This document shows, in pieces, positions 14,181 to 21,638 of a stretch of DNA of 46,532 nt; position 1 is the stretch's first letter, and each line of letters opens with the position of its first letter. The DNA is taken from positions 1 through 46,532 of the IMG/VR virus record IMGVR_UViG_3300047548_001316; one strand, written 5' to 3'. Position numbers and translations under genes: made by a program. This DNA comes from a virus. The notes below the pieces were generated by a model that was not told the DNA's origin, searched no databases, and was given only the letters and a program-made list of their open reading frames with translations.

Positions 14181-16508
14181 ATGGCATTTACAAGAATTAC
14201 AAGAACAATTGAATCTCCAGGCGTAGAGATTCTTGAAACTGACCTTTCTCAAAGAATTTCACCACCAGCAGGTACAAAAATCTACACAATGGGTTATGCA
14301 GATGAAGGCCCAACAGATGAAGTTCTTCAAATCACATCAGTAGCAGATTTTGAATCGGTCTATGGAACACCAAAAAATGCTGCAGAAAGATACTTCTACC
14401 ACACAGTAAAAGGTGCTCTTAATTCACCAGCTACAATTTATTGCAACAGATTACCATATGGTTCAGGTGCTGGGGTTGGTTTTGGGTCACAATATACAGT
14501 GTTAGCGTTTCCGGCTTCTGCATTTAACACAGAAGGTTCATTCACAAATACATTTGATCTTAGTGGTGGTGTATATTTTGTTGGTAAACCAACTCAGTTT
14601 GCTCTAAATGAGGACCAATATCAATCACTTATAAATGGTTCTCTCTTTGAGTGGTCAGCAACCCCACGTGCAACATTTACAACCCTTCAAGATCTTTCTT
14701 CTGCTGGTTTGCTTATCGTTAACAAAGCACAGACTGTAATTGACCCACAATACAATGGTTACTACATTGCACTTGGTGATAACATTGACACAGACAATCT
14801 TGTCAATGATTATAATAAGATTACGTATGCTTATACAGTAACACAATCTGGTGTTGGTCAAAACTTTACGGTTATCCCTGAGAGTGTATTAACATTCTCT
14901 CTATCATCAAGTGCAAATTCAAACGTTAATTCAATCTCAAGAATCCTTGAGACACAAACAACGTCTTATATTATTGACTCACAGGAGTTCAGTGATCATC
15001 TTCTTGTTAATACATACAAACTTCGCAAGACGTTTGGTAATGATGATCCTCGCAAGCTTACATTTGTGATTGACTCAAAATATGCTGGTTCAATCGATTC
15101 TTACAGAACGGTTTCAACACAAAATGGTGCTGAAGAACCTGCATTCCTTGAAACAGAATCAAGTGATACAAATTATCAAGTGTTAGTCAACCCATACATC
15201 TCTAACCAAAATGGTGTATATGGTGGCCGTACATCACTTTCTAATCTTGAAGCACGTAAAAAGGTTCGTGTTATAACACAAACTCTTTCAACAAAGCTTT
15301 CATCTGATATTGGTTTAACAACACTTGGAAGTGGTACACTTTCAACAGCAGCAGGTATTGTAAACGCAGCTCGTGCCGCTCTTGGATATTGCGATGGTTT
15401 ATTCCCACTTGGTGTTTATTCTGACCAAAAGCTCACAGCAAAAGTTGTTGGTGATGTAGCAACAAAAGTCGATAAAGGTCTTGAAAAAGTTCGTAACCGC
15501 GATATTTTCGACCTCGATGTGTTTGTTGAAGGCGGTCTTGGCACAATTCATGCATATACCGAGATTGTTGGTTCAGGAATGTTTGTTGATACAAACTACC
15601 CAACAGGTCTTCAAACTAAAGTTGAAGCAATTAAAACATCAACACCATCTGATACGGATATTGTTACAGCATATGACAGTGTGTTGACAAAATATGCGTC
15701 ATTCTGTAACTCAACACAAGAAGGTGGTCGCGGTGACTGCTTCTTTGTTGCTGACCCACTTCGTTGGATTTTTGTTGAGGGTAAGAACCTCAAGACAATG
15801 CAAAAATCTGGAGCAGCATTCTCTACTTCAATCTATTACCCAATGAGACACCTCTATGAGCAATACAACACCAACTATGGTGCAGTGTATGCTAACTGGG
15901 TAAAGGTACGTGATGGGGTTATTAATGAAGATGTGTGGGTTCCAGCTTCTGGTTTTGTTGCTGGTAAGTACGCAGTAACAGATGCAATCGTTGGACCATG
16001 GGGAGCACCTGCTGGATTTAATCGTGGTATTCTTAACAATGTCACCGACATTGCTTTCTCACCAAATCAGAAACAACGTGATGACCTCTATAAGGCTTCA
16101 TTTAACCCAATTGTACAATTCCCAGGTCAGGGTATTGCAATCTTTGGTCAGAAGACACTTCAAAAGAAACCAAGTGCATTTGACAGGGTCAATGTTCGTA
16201 GATTGTTCTTATACGCTGAAAAAGCAGTATACAAGACAATGCAATACTTTGTCTTTGAAAACAACACAGACTTTACAAGACGACGTGTTGTTAACACTCT
16301 CAATCCTTTCTTTGAGAGAATTAAAGCAGCTGAAGGGGTGTATGATTATAAAGTAATCTGTAATAGTGATAATAATACAGCTGAGGTTATTGACAATAAC
16401 GAACTTGTGGTTACCATATTGTTGAAAGCTGTGCGTACTGGTGAATATATACTTGTTAACTTTGTTGCTACAAGAACAGACACCAATTTTGAAGAATTGA
16501 TTGGTTAA
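14181..16508 (+). CDS. gp18: Tail sheath protein (T4 gp18-like)
   Basis: 775 residues (T4 gp18 has 659). The N-terminus Ser-Pro-Gly-Val-Glu-Ile-Leu-Glu-Thr-Asp is the hallmark start of contractile sheath proteins, followed by Phe-Glu-Ser-Val-Tyr-Gly and Asn-Ala-Ala-Glu-Arg-Tyr-Phe-Tyr. The C-terminal domain has Gly-Pro-Trp-Gly-Ala-Pro-Ala-Gly-Phe-Asn-Arg-Gly, Gln-Gly-Ile-Ala-Ile-Phe-Gly-Gln-Lys-Thr and Val-Asn-Val-Arg-Arg-Leu-Phe, typical of the conserved sheath core that holds the inter-subunit handshake strands. The variable surface domain (residues ~90-330) accounts for the extra length. The sheath polymerises around the tube and contracts on infection. An ATTAAATA box precedes the gene and a perfect hairpin terminator follows it, fitting a very highly expressed unit. 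Confidence 0.93.
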   Translation: MAFTRITRTIESPGVEILETDLSQRISPPAGTKIYTMGYADEGPTDEVLQITSVADFESVYGTPKNAAERYFYHTVKGALNSPATIYCNRLPYGSGAGVGFGSQYTVLAFPASAFNTEGSFTNTFDLSGGVYFVGKPTQFALNEDQYQSLINGSLFEWSATPRATFTTLQDLSSAGLLIVNKAQTVIDPQYNGYYIALGDNIDTDNLVNDYNKITYAYTVTQSGVGQNFTVIPESVLTFSLSSSANSNVNSISRILETQTTSYIIDSQEFSDHLLVNTYKLRKTFGNDDPRKLTFVIDSKYAGSIDSYRTVSTQNGAEEPAFLETESSDTNYQVLVNPYISNQNGVYGGRTSLSNLEARKKVRVITQTLSTKLSSDIGLTTLGSGTLSTAAGIVNAARAALGYCDGLFPLGVYSDQKLTAKVVGDVATKVDKGLEKVRNRDIFDLDVFVEGGLGTIHAYTEIVGSGMFVDTNYPTGLQTKVEAIKTSTPSDTDIVTAYDSVLTKYASFCNSTQEGGRGDCFFVADPLRWIFVEGKNLKTMQKSGAAFSTSIYYPMRHLYEQYNTNYGAVYANWVKVRDGVINEDVWVPASGFVAGKYAVTDAIVGPWGAPAGFNRGILNNVTDIAFSPNQKQRDDLYKASFNPIVQFPGQGIAIFGQKTLQKKPSAFDRVNVRRLFLYAEKAVYKTMQYFVFENNTDFTRRRVVNTLNPFFERIKAAEGVYDYKVICNSDNNTAEVIDNNELVVTILLKAVRTGEYILVNFVATRTDTNFEELIG

Positions 16509-16510
16509 TT

Positions 16511-16540
16511 ATAAAGGGGTAGATATATCTACCCCTTTAT
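16511..16540 (+). terminator. Intrinsic terminator after the tail sheath gene
   Basis: A 30-bp perfect palindrome (16511-16540) that can fold to a hairpin with a C/G-rich centre and is followed by TTTTG. It begins 2 nt after the sheath stop. An A-tract on the other side makes it potentially bidirectional, but the neighbours are both on the plus strand. Confidence 0.85.
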
Positions 16541-16560
16541 TTTTGTTAATATGTAAATAT

Positions 16561-16568
16561 AATAAATA
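16561..16568 (+). promoter_or_regulatory. Late-promoter-like box AATAAATA
   Basis: Ends 10 nt before the homing-endonuclease ATG at 16579; the spacing is longer than at virion genes. Confidence 0.4.
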
Positions 16569-16578
16569 ACACATCACT

Positions 16579-18309
16579 ATGAAATCGTCTTATCAAGCTA
16601 TAATAGAAGAAATTTACAGAAGATACCCAAGAAGTGGTATTAAAGTTGGTTCTGGTATTAATTATAAAAAAATGGTATTAGATACCGATATTATCTCAAG
16701 AATCAATGATCTAACTTCTTTTTTACCACAAACTGCTTCCCTGATAGAAAGGGTATATTGTATTTCAAATAATATTACGGAAATACAATTATGTCCAATT
16801 CAAGGAACACCTCTTAAGTTTAATAAAGCTACTAGAAAATATTCTATGAAAATGGAATGTATTGGTAAGCTCAGAAAAAAGCCATCAACCTACAGGTATA
16901 AGGAAGTATATAGTGGTATTAAAGATGAACTAGATAAAAAATTCAGTAGTGGTGAATATCACTTTTTACCTAAAGAAGTTGTGATAAACTGTTTTGATAA
17001 GATTGGTAGAACAAACATAACACCTAATGAAATTAAACACAACTATGATCTCTTTTGTAGTATTTTAAAACATACAGAATTTCTACCATATAATCTGACC
17101 AATTGGTCAGAGAGGATATATTGTATTAAAAATAACATTAAAGATATTCAAATTGACAATACTAACGGACAACCTGTGCGTTTTGTAAATAGGAACATTG
17201 GGTATTCAAAACACAGCAATAGGCAATCTGCTGATGATAAAATTAGAAATAACATCATAGAATATATTGAGAACTGCGGCTTTAGATTTTTAAGTTTTGA
17301 TTATAGAGGAAACCAGATTTATAAAGCAAATATACAATGTAATACATGTAATACTATCAAAAAGACATTAACTATATGCGGTCATTGGAAGAGTGTCTAT
17401 TGTCAACAATGTAATGGAATTATTGGTCGATCAAAAGCAGAAGAAGAAATATGTAATTTTCTTGAAAGTAATGATATACAAATCACCAGGAACCACGTGG
17501 GGTTTTTAAATTTAAAAGAACTTGACATATATAGTGAACAACATAAGATAGGAATTGAATATTGCGGTATATTATGGCATTCTTTTGGAACAAAATACCC
17601 TAGAAATGATTATAGAGAAAAAGAGAAAAAGTATAATCATCACCTTAAGCACTCGATATGTAATAGTAAAAATATAAAACTATTGACAATTTTCGAAAAT
17701 GAATGGATACTTAAAAAAGATATAGTGAAATCTATTATATTATCAAAGTTTAATAAGTTTGAAAGAAAAATTAATGGTAGAGAGTGTATGTTTAGGATTA
17801 TAACAAAACAGGAAGCTGATAGATTCTTAAATGATACACACCTTCAGGGTTCATGTACTTCATCACTACATTGTGGGCTTTTTTTTAATGATGAGTTAGT
17901 AGCTTGTATGACGTTTGGTAGCAGAAAAATAACAAGGGGTTCTCCAAAATTTGAATTATTAAGATTTTCCACAAAACTTAATACTAAAATACATGGCGGT
18001 GCTTCGAAGTTGTTCAAAAATGCCTTAACTTATATACCAAATTGTATCATTACGACATACTCTGACAAAAGATATGGATCTAAAACATTTTATGAACAGC
18101 TTGGGTTTAAGTTAATAAGAGAATCACTACCAAATTATTTTTATACAAAAAATTGTATAACTTTGGAAAATAGAATGAAATATCAAAAGAAAAAGCTCAA
18201 AAATTTTGATTCATATGATGATAATAAAACAGAAACACAAATAATGTATGAAGAAGGTTATAGAAAGATATATGATTGTGGTAATTATGTGTTTGAGTAT
18301 CATAATTAG
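16579..18309 (+). CDS. Free-standing homing endonuclease (Vsr-like/EDxHD type) with an acetyltransferase-like C-terminus
   Basis: 576 residues. Two related N-terminal segments (residues ~40-85 and ~145-200, each with Glu-Arg-(V/I)-Tyr-Cys-Ile-x-Asn-Asn-Ile) look like repeated DNA-recognition modules. A four-Cys zinc ribbon follows (Cys254, Cys257, Cys275, Cys278). The nuclease core at ~286-370 has Lys-Ala-Glu-Glu-Glu-Ile, Glu-Leu-Asp-Ile-Tyr, Ile-Gly-Ile-Glu-Tyr-Cys-Gly-Ile-Leu-Trp-His-Ser and His-His-Leu-Lys-His, then Leu-Leu-Thr-Ile-Phe-Glu-Asn-Glu-Trp. This fits very-short-patch-repair-like homing enzymes. Residues ~385-520 resemble a GNAT fold (Ala-Cys-Met-Thr-Phe-Gly; Phe-Tyr-Glu-Gln-Leu-Gly-Phe), as in composite phage HEGs. 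It is inserted between sheath and tube genes, a likely homing site. Confidence 0.75.
   Translation: MKSSYQAIIEEIYRRYPRSGIKVGSGINYKKMVLDTDIISRINDLTSFLPQTASLIERVYCISNNITEIQLCPIQGTPLKFNKATRKYSMKMECIGKLRKKPSTYRYKEVYSGIKDELDKKFSSGEYHFLPKEVVINCFDKIGRTNITPNEIKHNYDLFCSILKHTEFLPYNLTNWSERIYCIKNNIKDIQIDNTNGQPVRFVNRNIGYSKHSNRQSADDKIRNNIIEYIENCGFRFLSFDYRGNQIYKANIQCNTCNTIKKTLTICGHWKSVYCQQCNGIIGRSKAEEEICNFLESNDIQITRNHVGFLNLKELDIYSEQHKIGIEYCGILWHSFGTKYPRNDYREKEKKYNHHLKHSICNSKNIKLLTIFENEWILKKDIVKSIILSKFNKFERKINGRECMFRIITKQEADRFLNDTHLQGSCTSSLHCGLFFNDELVACMTFGSRKITRGSPKFELLRFSTKLNTKIHGGASKLFKNALTYIPNCIITTYSDKRYGSKTFYEQLGFKLIRESLPNYFYTKNCITLENRMKYQKKKLKNFDSYDDNKTETQIMYEEGYRKIYDCGNYVFEYHN
17095..17110. repeat. 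16-bp perfect palindrome in the homing endonuclease gene
   Basis: CTGACCAATTGGTCAG reads the same on both strands. It falls inside the second N-terminal repeat segment of the homing endonuclease gene. A binding site is possible but nothing else supports one. Confidence 0.7.
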
Positions 18310-18329
18310 ATTAAACAATTGTGCCTAAA

Positions 18330-18337
18330 TATAAATA
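18330..18337 (+). promoter_or_regulatory. Late-promoter-like box TATAAATA, upstream of a second box
   Basis: Exact TATAAATA, 30 nt before the tube ATG at 18368. With the box at 18352-18359 it gives two potential start sites for the tail tube gene downstream of the homing endonuclease insertion. Confidence 0.5.
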
Positions 18338-18351
18338 ACAAGTGTAAGAGC

Positions 18352-18359
18352 ATTAAATA
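18352..18359 (+). promoter_or_regulatory. Late-promoter-like box ATTAAATA
   Basis: Ends 8 nt before the tail tube ATG at 18368. Confidence 0.5.
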
Positions 18360-18367
18360 TTACATAT

Positions 18368-18955
18368 ATGGCAATTAATCAAAATATTCAAAAATTCTAC
18401 CAAGTTGCCCAAGGGCAGGACTTCTCTAGAGATTTCCTTTTCAGGGTTATTCAACTTAACTTAGCAGGTATTGATTCTTTTACAGATGAAGAGCTTGTAT
18501 ATGTCAGAGCTGCTGAATTACCAGGTAGAAATATAGAAAACGTTCAAGCTCCTTATATGGGGTTACCATTTAACGTTCCTGGATCAGCTAAATATCCAGG
18601 ATCGGATGCATATACGCTTGAATTTTATCTACCAAAGAATGGGCGACTTCGTACTAAATTTGAAGTAGCATCAAGATTCTTATTTGATGATGTTACTTCA
18701 TCTGGTAACTATGGAACACCAAACAATAATTACCTTATTCAGTTAGCGCAACTTGACAAGAATCTCGAACCAATTCCAAATGGTATATATACCTTATATG
18801 GAGCATCAATTCGTAATATTAATCCAATTCAATATACAATTGCAGAAGGCCGTGGTGATGTAGTGAAAATTACATGTACTATTTCTTACCACTTCTATGA
18901 TGTTGAATCATTCTCAGTTCCTGGTATTGATCTTACACCAACTCTTAACCCTTAA
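18368..18955 (+). CDS. gp19: Tail tube protein (T4 gp19-like)
   Basis: 195 residues. N-terminal helix followed by Asp-Phe-Ser-Arg-Asp-Phe-Leu-Phe-Arg-Val, then Tyr-Val-Arg-Ala-Ala-Glu-Leu-Pro-Gly-Arg, Pro-Tyr-Met-Gly-Leu-Pro-Phe-Asn-Val-Pro-Gly and Tyr-Thr-Leu-Glu-Phe-Tyr. This matches tail-tube family proteins, whose conserved loops contact the sheath and neighbouring subunits. Length is close to T4 gp19 (163). In T4 the tube gene follows the sheath directly; here a homing endonuclease gene separates the two. It is preceded by two late-type boxes, so it should be expressed separately from the sheath transcript, which ends at a terminator. Confidence 0.85.
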   Translation: MAINQNIQKFYQVAQGQDFSRDFLFRVIQLNLAGIDSFTDEELVYVRAAELPGRNIENVQAPYMGLPFNVPGSAKYPGSDAYTLEFYLPKNGRLRTKFEVASRFLFDDVTSSGNYGTPNNNYLIQLAQLDKNLEPIPNGIYTLYGASIRNINPIQYTIAEGRGDVVKITCTISYHFYDVESFSVPGIDLTPTLNP

Positions 18956-18962
18956 TATATAA

Positions 18963-18997
18963 ATGACCAAAAAAGACCAACAATTAATCTGGGAAGC
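18963..18997 (+). repeat. 35-bp direct repeat, copy 1, encoding a shared protein N-terminus
   Basis: Identical to 19184-19218. Covers the ATG and the first codons of the first of two small genes; both encode Met-Thr-Lys-Lys-Asp-Gln-Gln-Leu-Ile-Trp-Glu-Ala-Phe. Confidence 0.95.
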
Positions 18998-19187
18998 CTT
19001 TGGCGGTGTACAACTACCTCAAGCAGATAGTTTTGAAGCTTCATTCGACCAAACTATTGATAAGTTTTTTGAAAAATTCTGGGAGAAATTACCACCAGGA
19101 TTGCAAAACCCAGCTTCAAAACAATCTATGCAGCGGGGGTTTAAAGCTGGGTTTGAAATAGGTAGAACATTATCTGAAAAATTATGA
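18963..19187 (+). CDS. Small protein sharing its N-terminal 13 residues with the next gene
   Basis: 74 residues, helical and amphipathic (Phe-Asp-Gln-Thr-Ile-Asp-Lys-Phe-Phe-Glu-Lys-Phe-Trp). It opens with Met-Thr-Lys-Lys-Asp-Gln-Gln-Leu-Ile-Trp-Glu-Ala-Phe, identical to the start of the gene at 19184, and after that the two diverge. It lies 7 nt after the tube gene and its stop overlaps the next ATG (ATGA). A common N-terminal peptide on otherwise different small phage proteins could be a targeting or docking signal; T4 uses a short N-terminal peptide to send internal proteins into the prohead. That analogy is inference. Confidence 0.65.
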   Translation: MTKKDQQLIWEAFGGVQLPQADSFEASFDQTIDKFFEKFWEKLPPGLQNPASKQSMQRGFKAGFEIGRTLSEKL

Positions 19188-19218
19188 CCAAAAAAGACCA
19201 ACAATTAATCTGGGAAGC
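19184..19218 (+). repeat. 35-bp direct repeat, copy 2
   Basis: Identical to 18963-18997 over 35 bases beginning at the ATG; sequences upstream of the two ATGs are not conserved. Confidence 0.95.
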
Positions 19219-19423
19219 TTTCGAAACTAGACAAGCCCCACAAGAAGGCCAACATGGTGGTCCAGGTCCTGATATATCTGGAGAAGACTTCGATCAATCA
19301 TTTGATGATGAAGAACAAGCAGATGATACAGCAGAAGATCTATTAATTGCTATTACCCAATCACCAGAATTTGATGCATTTCCAGAAGACATCAAAGCTA
19401 GAGCTTATTCATTGCTTCGATAA
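19184..19423 (+). CDS. Small acidic protein sharing its N-terminal peptide with its neighbour
   Basis: 79 residues. Same 13-residue N-terminus as the gene at 18963, then a Gly/Pro-rich linker (Gly-Gln-His-Gly-Gly-Pro-Gly-Pro), an acidic run (Gln-Ser-Phe-Asp-Asp-Glu-Glu) and a C-terminal helix (Asp-Leu-Leu-Ile-Ala-Ile). The linker-plus-helix layout suggests a flexible binder. ATGA overlap with the upstream gene suggests coupled translation. No family recognised. Confidence 0.65.
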   Translation: MTKKDQQLIWEAFETRQAPQEGQHGGPGPDISGEDFDQSFDDEEQADDTAEDLLIAITQSPEFDAFPEDIKARAYSLLR

Positions 19424-19444
19424 GATTCAATAGAATAAAGTAGA

Positions 19445-19452
19445 CATAAATA
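19445..19452 (+). promoter_or_regulatory. Late-promoter-like box CATAAATA
   Basis: Ends 7 nt before the ATG at 19460. The spacer contains AGGA, the only Shine-Dalgarno-like spacer among the boxed genes. Confidence 0.5.
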
Positions 19453-19459
19453 GTTAGGA

Positions 19460-20170
19460 ATGCCACTTCCTAATTACGCTTTTCTTGATGCAATTTCTCG
19501 TTGGAGAAATGATATCCCTCTTAAAAATCTATGGGTTGTTAATCTTAATGTACCGAGATTACAGCAAGTCCAGGCTAATGTAAAAGCTATTATGATAGCT
19601 TGTGAAAATCAACTCAGTGGAGATGCATGGCCTATTATAGACTTTACAAGTGAAATAAGACCTGATCTTGGTTATATGTTTTGTCGTGGGTTAAACCTAA
19701 TCAGTGATGGTGTTGAAGTATCAGCAGTTGAAGTGGATAACAGAGGGGGTATACGCCCTGGTTTTGTTAATGGTAGTAGAGTTGCATATAATGGATTTAC
19801 CCTTGATCTCATTGAGACTAACTTAGATATTATTGACTTTCTTCTTAGACCGTGGGTAATAGCAATGTCACATTATGGTCTCATTAAAGATGAATTTGAT
19901 CTCTGCTGTGATCTCGAAGTTCAATTATACACAAGAATTGATAGATTGAAAGATAATCTTCTTCCAGATGAATTTGGTACACAATGGCAATTAAGAAAAA
20001 TATTCACATTCTTTGATTGCTATCCAACTAATATTGAACCAGATAAATTAAGTTACGATGGAATGTCTGATATATCAAGTGTTTCAAAGAGTACCACCTG
20101 GTATTTTAGAGATTATTTTATTTCATCTCCAGAGTATTCTGGAAGTACAAGTAATGTAGTATTAGTGTAA
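19460..20170 (+). CDS. Tube-fold baseplate protein, possibly a tube initiator (gp54-like)
   Basis: 236 residues. Third tube-like protein of the window: Leu-Lys-Asn-Leu-Trp-Val-Val-Asn-Leu near the start, Leu-Leu-Arg-Pro-Trp-Val-Ile-Ala-Met-Ser-His-Tyr-Gly-Leu in the middle, then Phe-Phe-Asp-Cys-Tyr-Pro-Thr-Asn-Ile and Trp-Tyr-Phe-Arg-Asp-Tyr-Phe. The Arg-Pro-Trp and Cys-Tyr-Pro elements are typical of the T4 gp19/gp54 type. It is larger than gp19 and sits before hub-assembly-like and tape-measure genes, which suits a baseplate tube initiator. The stop overlaps the next gene's start by 1 nt. Confidence 0.5.
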   Translation: MPLPNYAFLDAISRWRNDIPLKNLWVVNLNVPRLQQVQANVKAIMIACENQLSGDAWPIIDFTSEIRPDLGYMFCRGLNLISDGVEVSAVEVDNRGGIRPGFVNGSRVAYNGFTLDLIETNLDIIDFLLRPWVIAMSHYGLIKDEFDLCCDLEVQLYTRIDRLKDNLLPDEFGTQWQLRKIFTFFDCYPTNIEPDKLSYDGMSDISSVSKSTTWYFRDYFISSPEYSGSTSNVVLV

Positions 20171-20907
20171 TGAAGTTCTCTGTCAAAGTAGACGCATTTG
20201 ATAAATCTATACGGCTTCCTCAGCTTACAAACAAACAATACATAGATATTGTCAAGTTTTGTGAAAATAAGGATGTTGAAGGATTTTGTAGTTACTTTGA
20301 TGATTGGCTTGACATTAGCAATTTAAATTGTATAGAGAAATTCTATGTTTTAATTGCAATGCGAATTATTTTCATTGACCAATCAATTCAATGTGTAAAC
20401 GGTTTGGACCAAGTATTGCAATACGATTTGAATAACATTCTTCTCACTCTTGATAACGTTGATAATACATATCCGGATAGACTATTTTATGATAGTGGTG
20501 ATTCCGTTGAGTTGGATTTACCTCTTTCTCTAAATCCCCCAGATATTATATCATCGTGTGTTAGATCTAATACATTAGGTTATATACCCGTCCAATCAAT
20601 ACAATCTTATCTTGATAGGGTAGATGGAAAATATAAATCCGTGCTGTTTCTGGCAGGTTATGAAGATTTTATTAAAGAACCTATTCAATTATCTATTCAA
20701 ACTGGTATTCTTGCAGTGTTACTTATGGAGATATATAAGACACCTCTAGATCAATTTTACCAAACACAATACCATTTTCTAAATAAAGTCTCAAATTCAT
20801 ATGATCACTATCTTTCCCTCACACCTGGAGAAACGAATCTGTTAATTAAAATATATCAAGAAGAGATAGAGAGACAAAATAAAGAGTTGAATAAAACAAC
20901 AATTTGA
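20170..20907 (+). CDS. Baseplate/tail assembly protein of unknown family
   Basis: 245 residues, helical, with many Asp and Asn and no catalytic motif. N-terminal segment Arg-Leu-Pro-Gln-Leu-Thr-Asn-Lys-Gln-Tyr-Ile-Asp is reminiscent of small T4 baseplate-hub assembly proteins (gp26/gp51 class). Its position just before the gp26-like gene at 20921 and the tape-measure gene is the main argument: in many phages tail assembly chaperones lie between tube and tape measure. Overlaps the preceding gene by 1 nt (TAATG). Confidence 0.4.
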   Translation: MKFSVKVDAFDKSIRLPQLTNKQYIDIVKFCENKDVEGFCSYFDDWLDISNLNCIEKFYVLIAMRIIFIDQSIQCVNGLDQVLQYDLNNILLTLDNVDNTYPDRLFYDSGDSVELDLPLSLNPPDIISSCVRSNTLGYIPVQSIQSYLDRVDGKYKSVLFLAGYEDFIKEPIQLSIQTGILAVLLMEIYKTPLDQFYQTQYHFLNKVSNSYDHYLSLTPGETNLLIKIYQEEIERQNKELNKTTI

Positions 20908-20920
20908 TTAAACATATATA

Positions 20921-21619
20921 ATGAATCCTATTGACACACTTAAAGCAGCAATTAACAATAAAACCGTTAAAGTCTGGGTACCATCAAAGCAAAAAGAATT
21001 AGAATTTAAACCGCTTACTGTTGGGCAACAAAAGGATATTATGTCTGTTGGGTTTGATGGTGTTACTGCACCTCTAACTGTAACAAGATTACTTAATAAT
21101 ATCGTGCAAGACAACTGCATTGAGAAAACGGAGTTTAGTGTATATGATAAATACCATGTTATTGTTGGACTCCGAATTGATTCAATTGGGTCAAAAGTAA
21201 AAGGCTTTAACCAGACCCTAACAGTACCAAAGACGGCGAAGCTAAAGGAAACTGCGGTGATAACAAGTGATGACATTACAATTGAATGTAGAATACCATC
21301 GATTGATGAGGAAAACAAACTAGTTACAAAGCTTATTACTGAAATTAAAAACAAAAATATTACAGATCGTTCTGCTCTTGTTTCAATGTTATATGTCGGG
21401 GAGATTATTAAGTTTATTAATAGTGTTTCTATCGATGATATTGTTATAGAATTTAGTGACATTCAATATGAACAAAAGAAAGAAGTTGTTAATACTCTTC
21501 CTGTTAAGATAAATGCTAAGATCATTGAATATATACAGTCAGTTCGTGAAGCTGAAACAGCTTGCTTAGTGCTTGGTGACACTCAATTAACTATTGAGCA
21601 ATTACTTGTTAATGTGTAA
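20921..21619 (+). CDS. Baseplate hub assembly protein, T4 gp26-like
   Basis: 232 residues. The N-terminus Pro-Ser-Lys-Gln-Lys-Glu-Leu-Glu-Phe-Lys-Pro-Leu-Thr-Val-Gly-Gln-Gln-Lys-Asp-Ile resembles the T4_baseplate family, where the phage-specified strand is followed by 'KPxTxGQxK'. After it come Leu-Asn-Asn-Ile-Val-Gln and a Cys-Ile-Glu-Lys segment. Members help assemble the baseplate hub. Lies 13 nt downstream of the 245-residue gene and before the tape-measure candidate. Confidence 0.5.
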   Translation: MNPIDTLKAAINNKTVKVWVPSKQKELEFKPLTVGQQKDIMSVGFDGVTAPLTVTRLLNNIVQDNCIEKTEFSVYDKYHVIVGLRIDSIGSKVKGFNQTLTVPKTAKLKETAVITSDDITIECRIPSIDEENKLVTKLITEIKNKNITDRSALVSMLYVGEIIKFINSVSIDDIVIEFSDIQYEQKKEVVNTLPVKINAKIIEYIQSVREAETACLVLGDTQLTIEQLLVNV

Positions 21620-21624
21620 TCCAT

Positions 21625-21632
21625 CTTAAATA
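21625..21632 (+). promoter_or_regulatory. Late-promoter-like box CTTAAATA
   Basis: Ends 6 nt before the ATG at 21639. An out-of-frame ATG at 21635 opens only a six-codon frame, so 21639 is the start used here. Confidence 0.5.
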
Positions 21633-21638
21633 TTATGG

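Noticed and set aside
17095-17110. 16-bp palindrome as a homing-endonuclease target
   Set aside because: Lies inside the endonuclease gene; homing enzymes of this type usually recognise long asymmetric sites, and no second copy was noticed.
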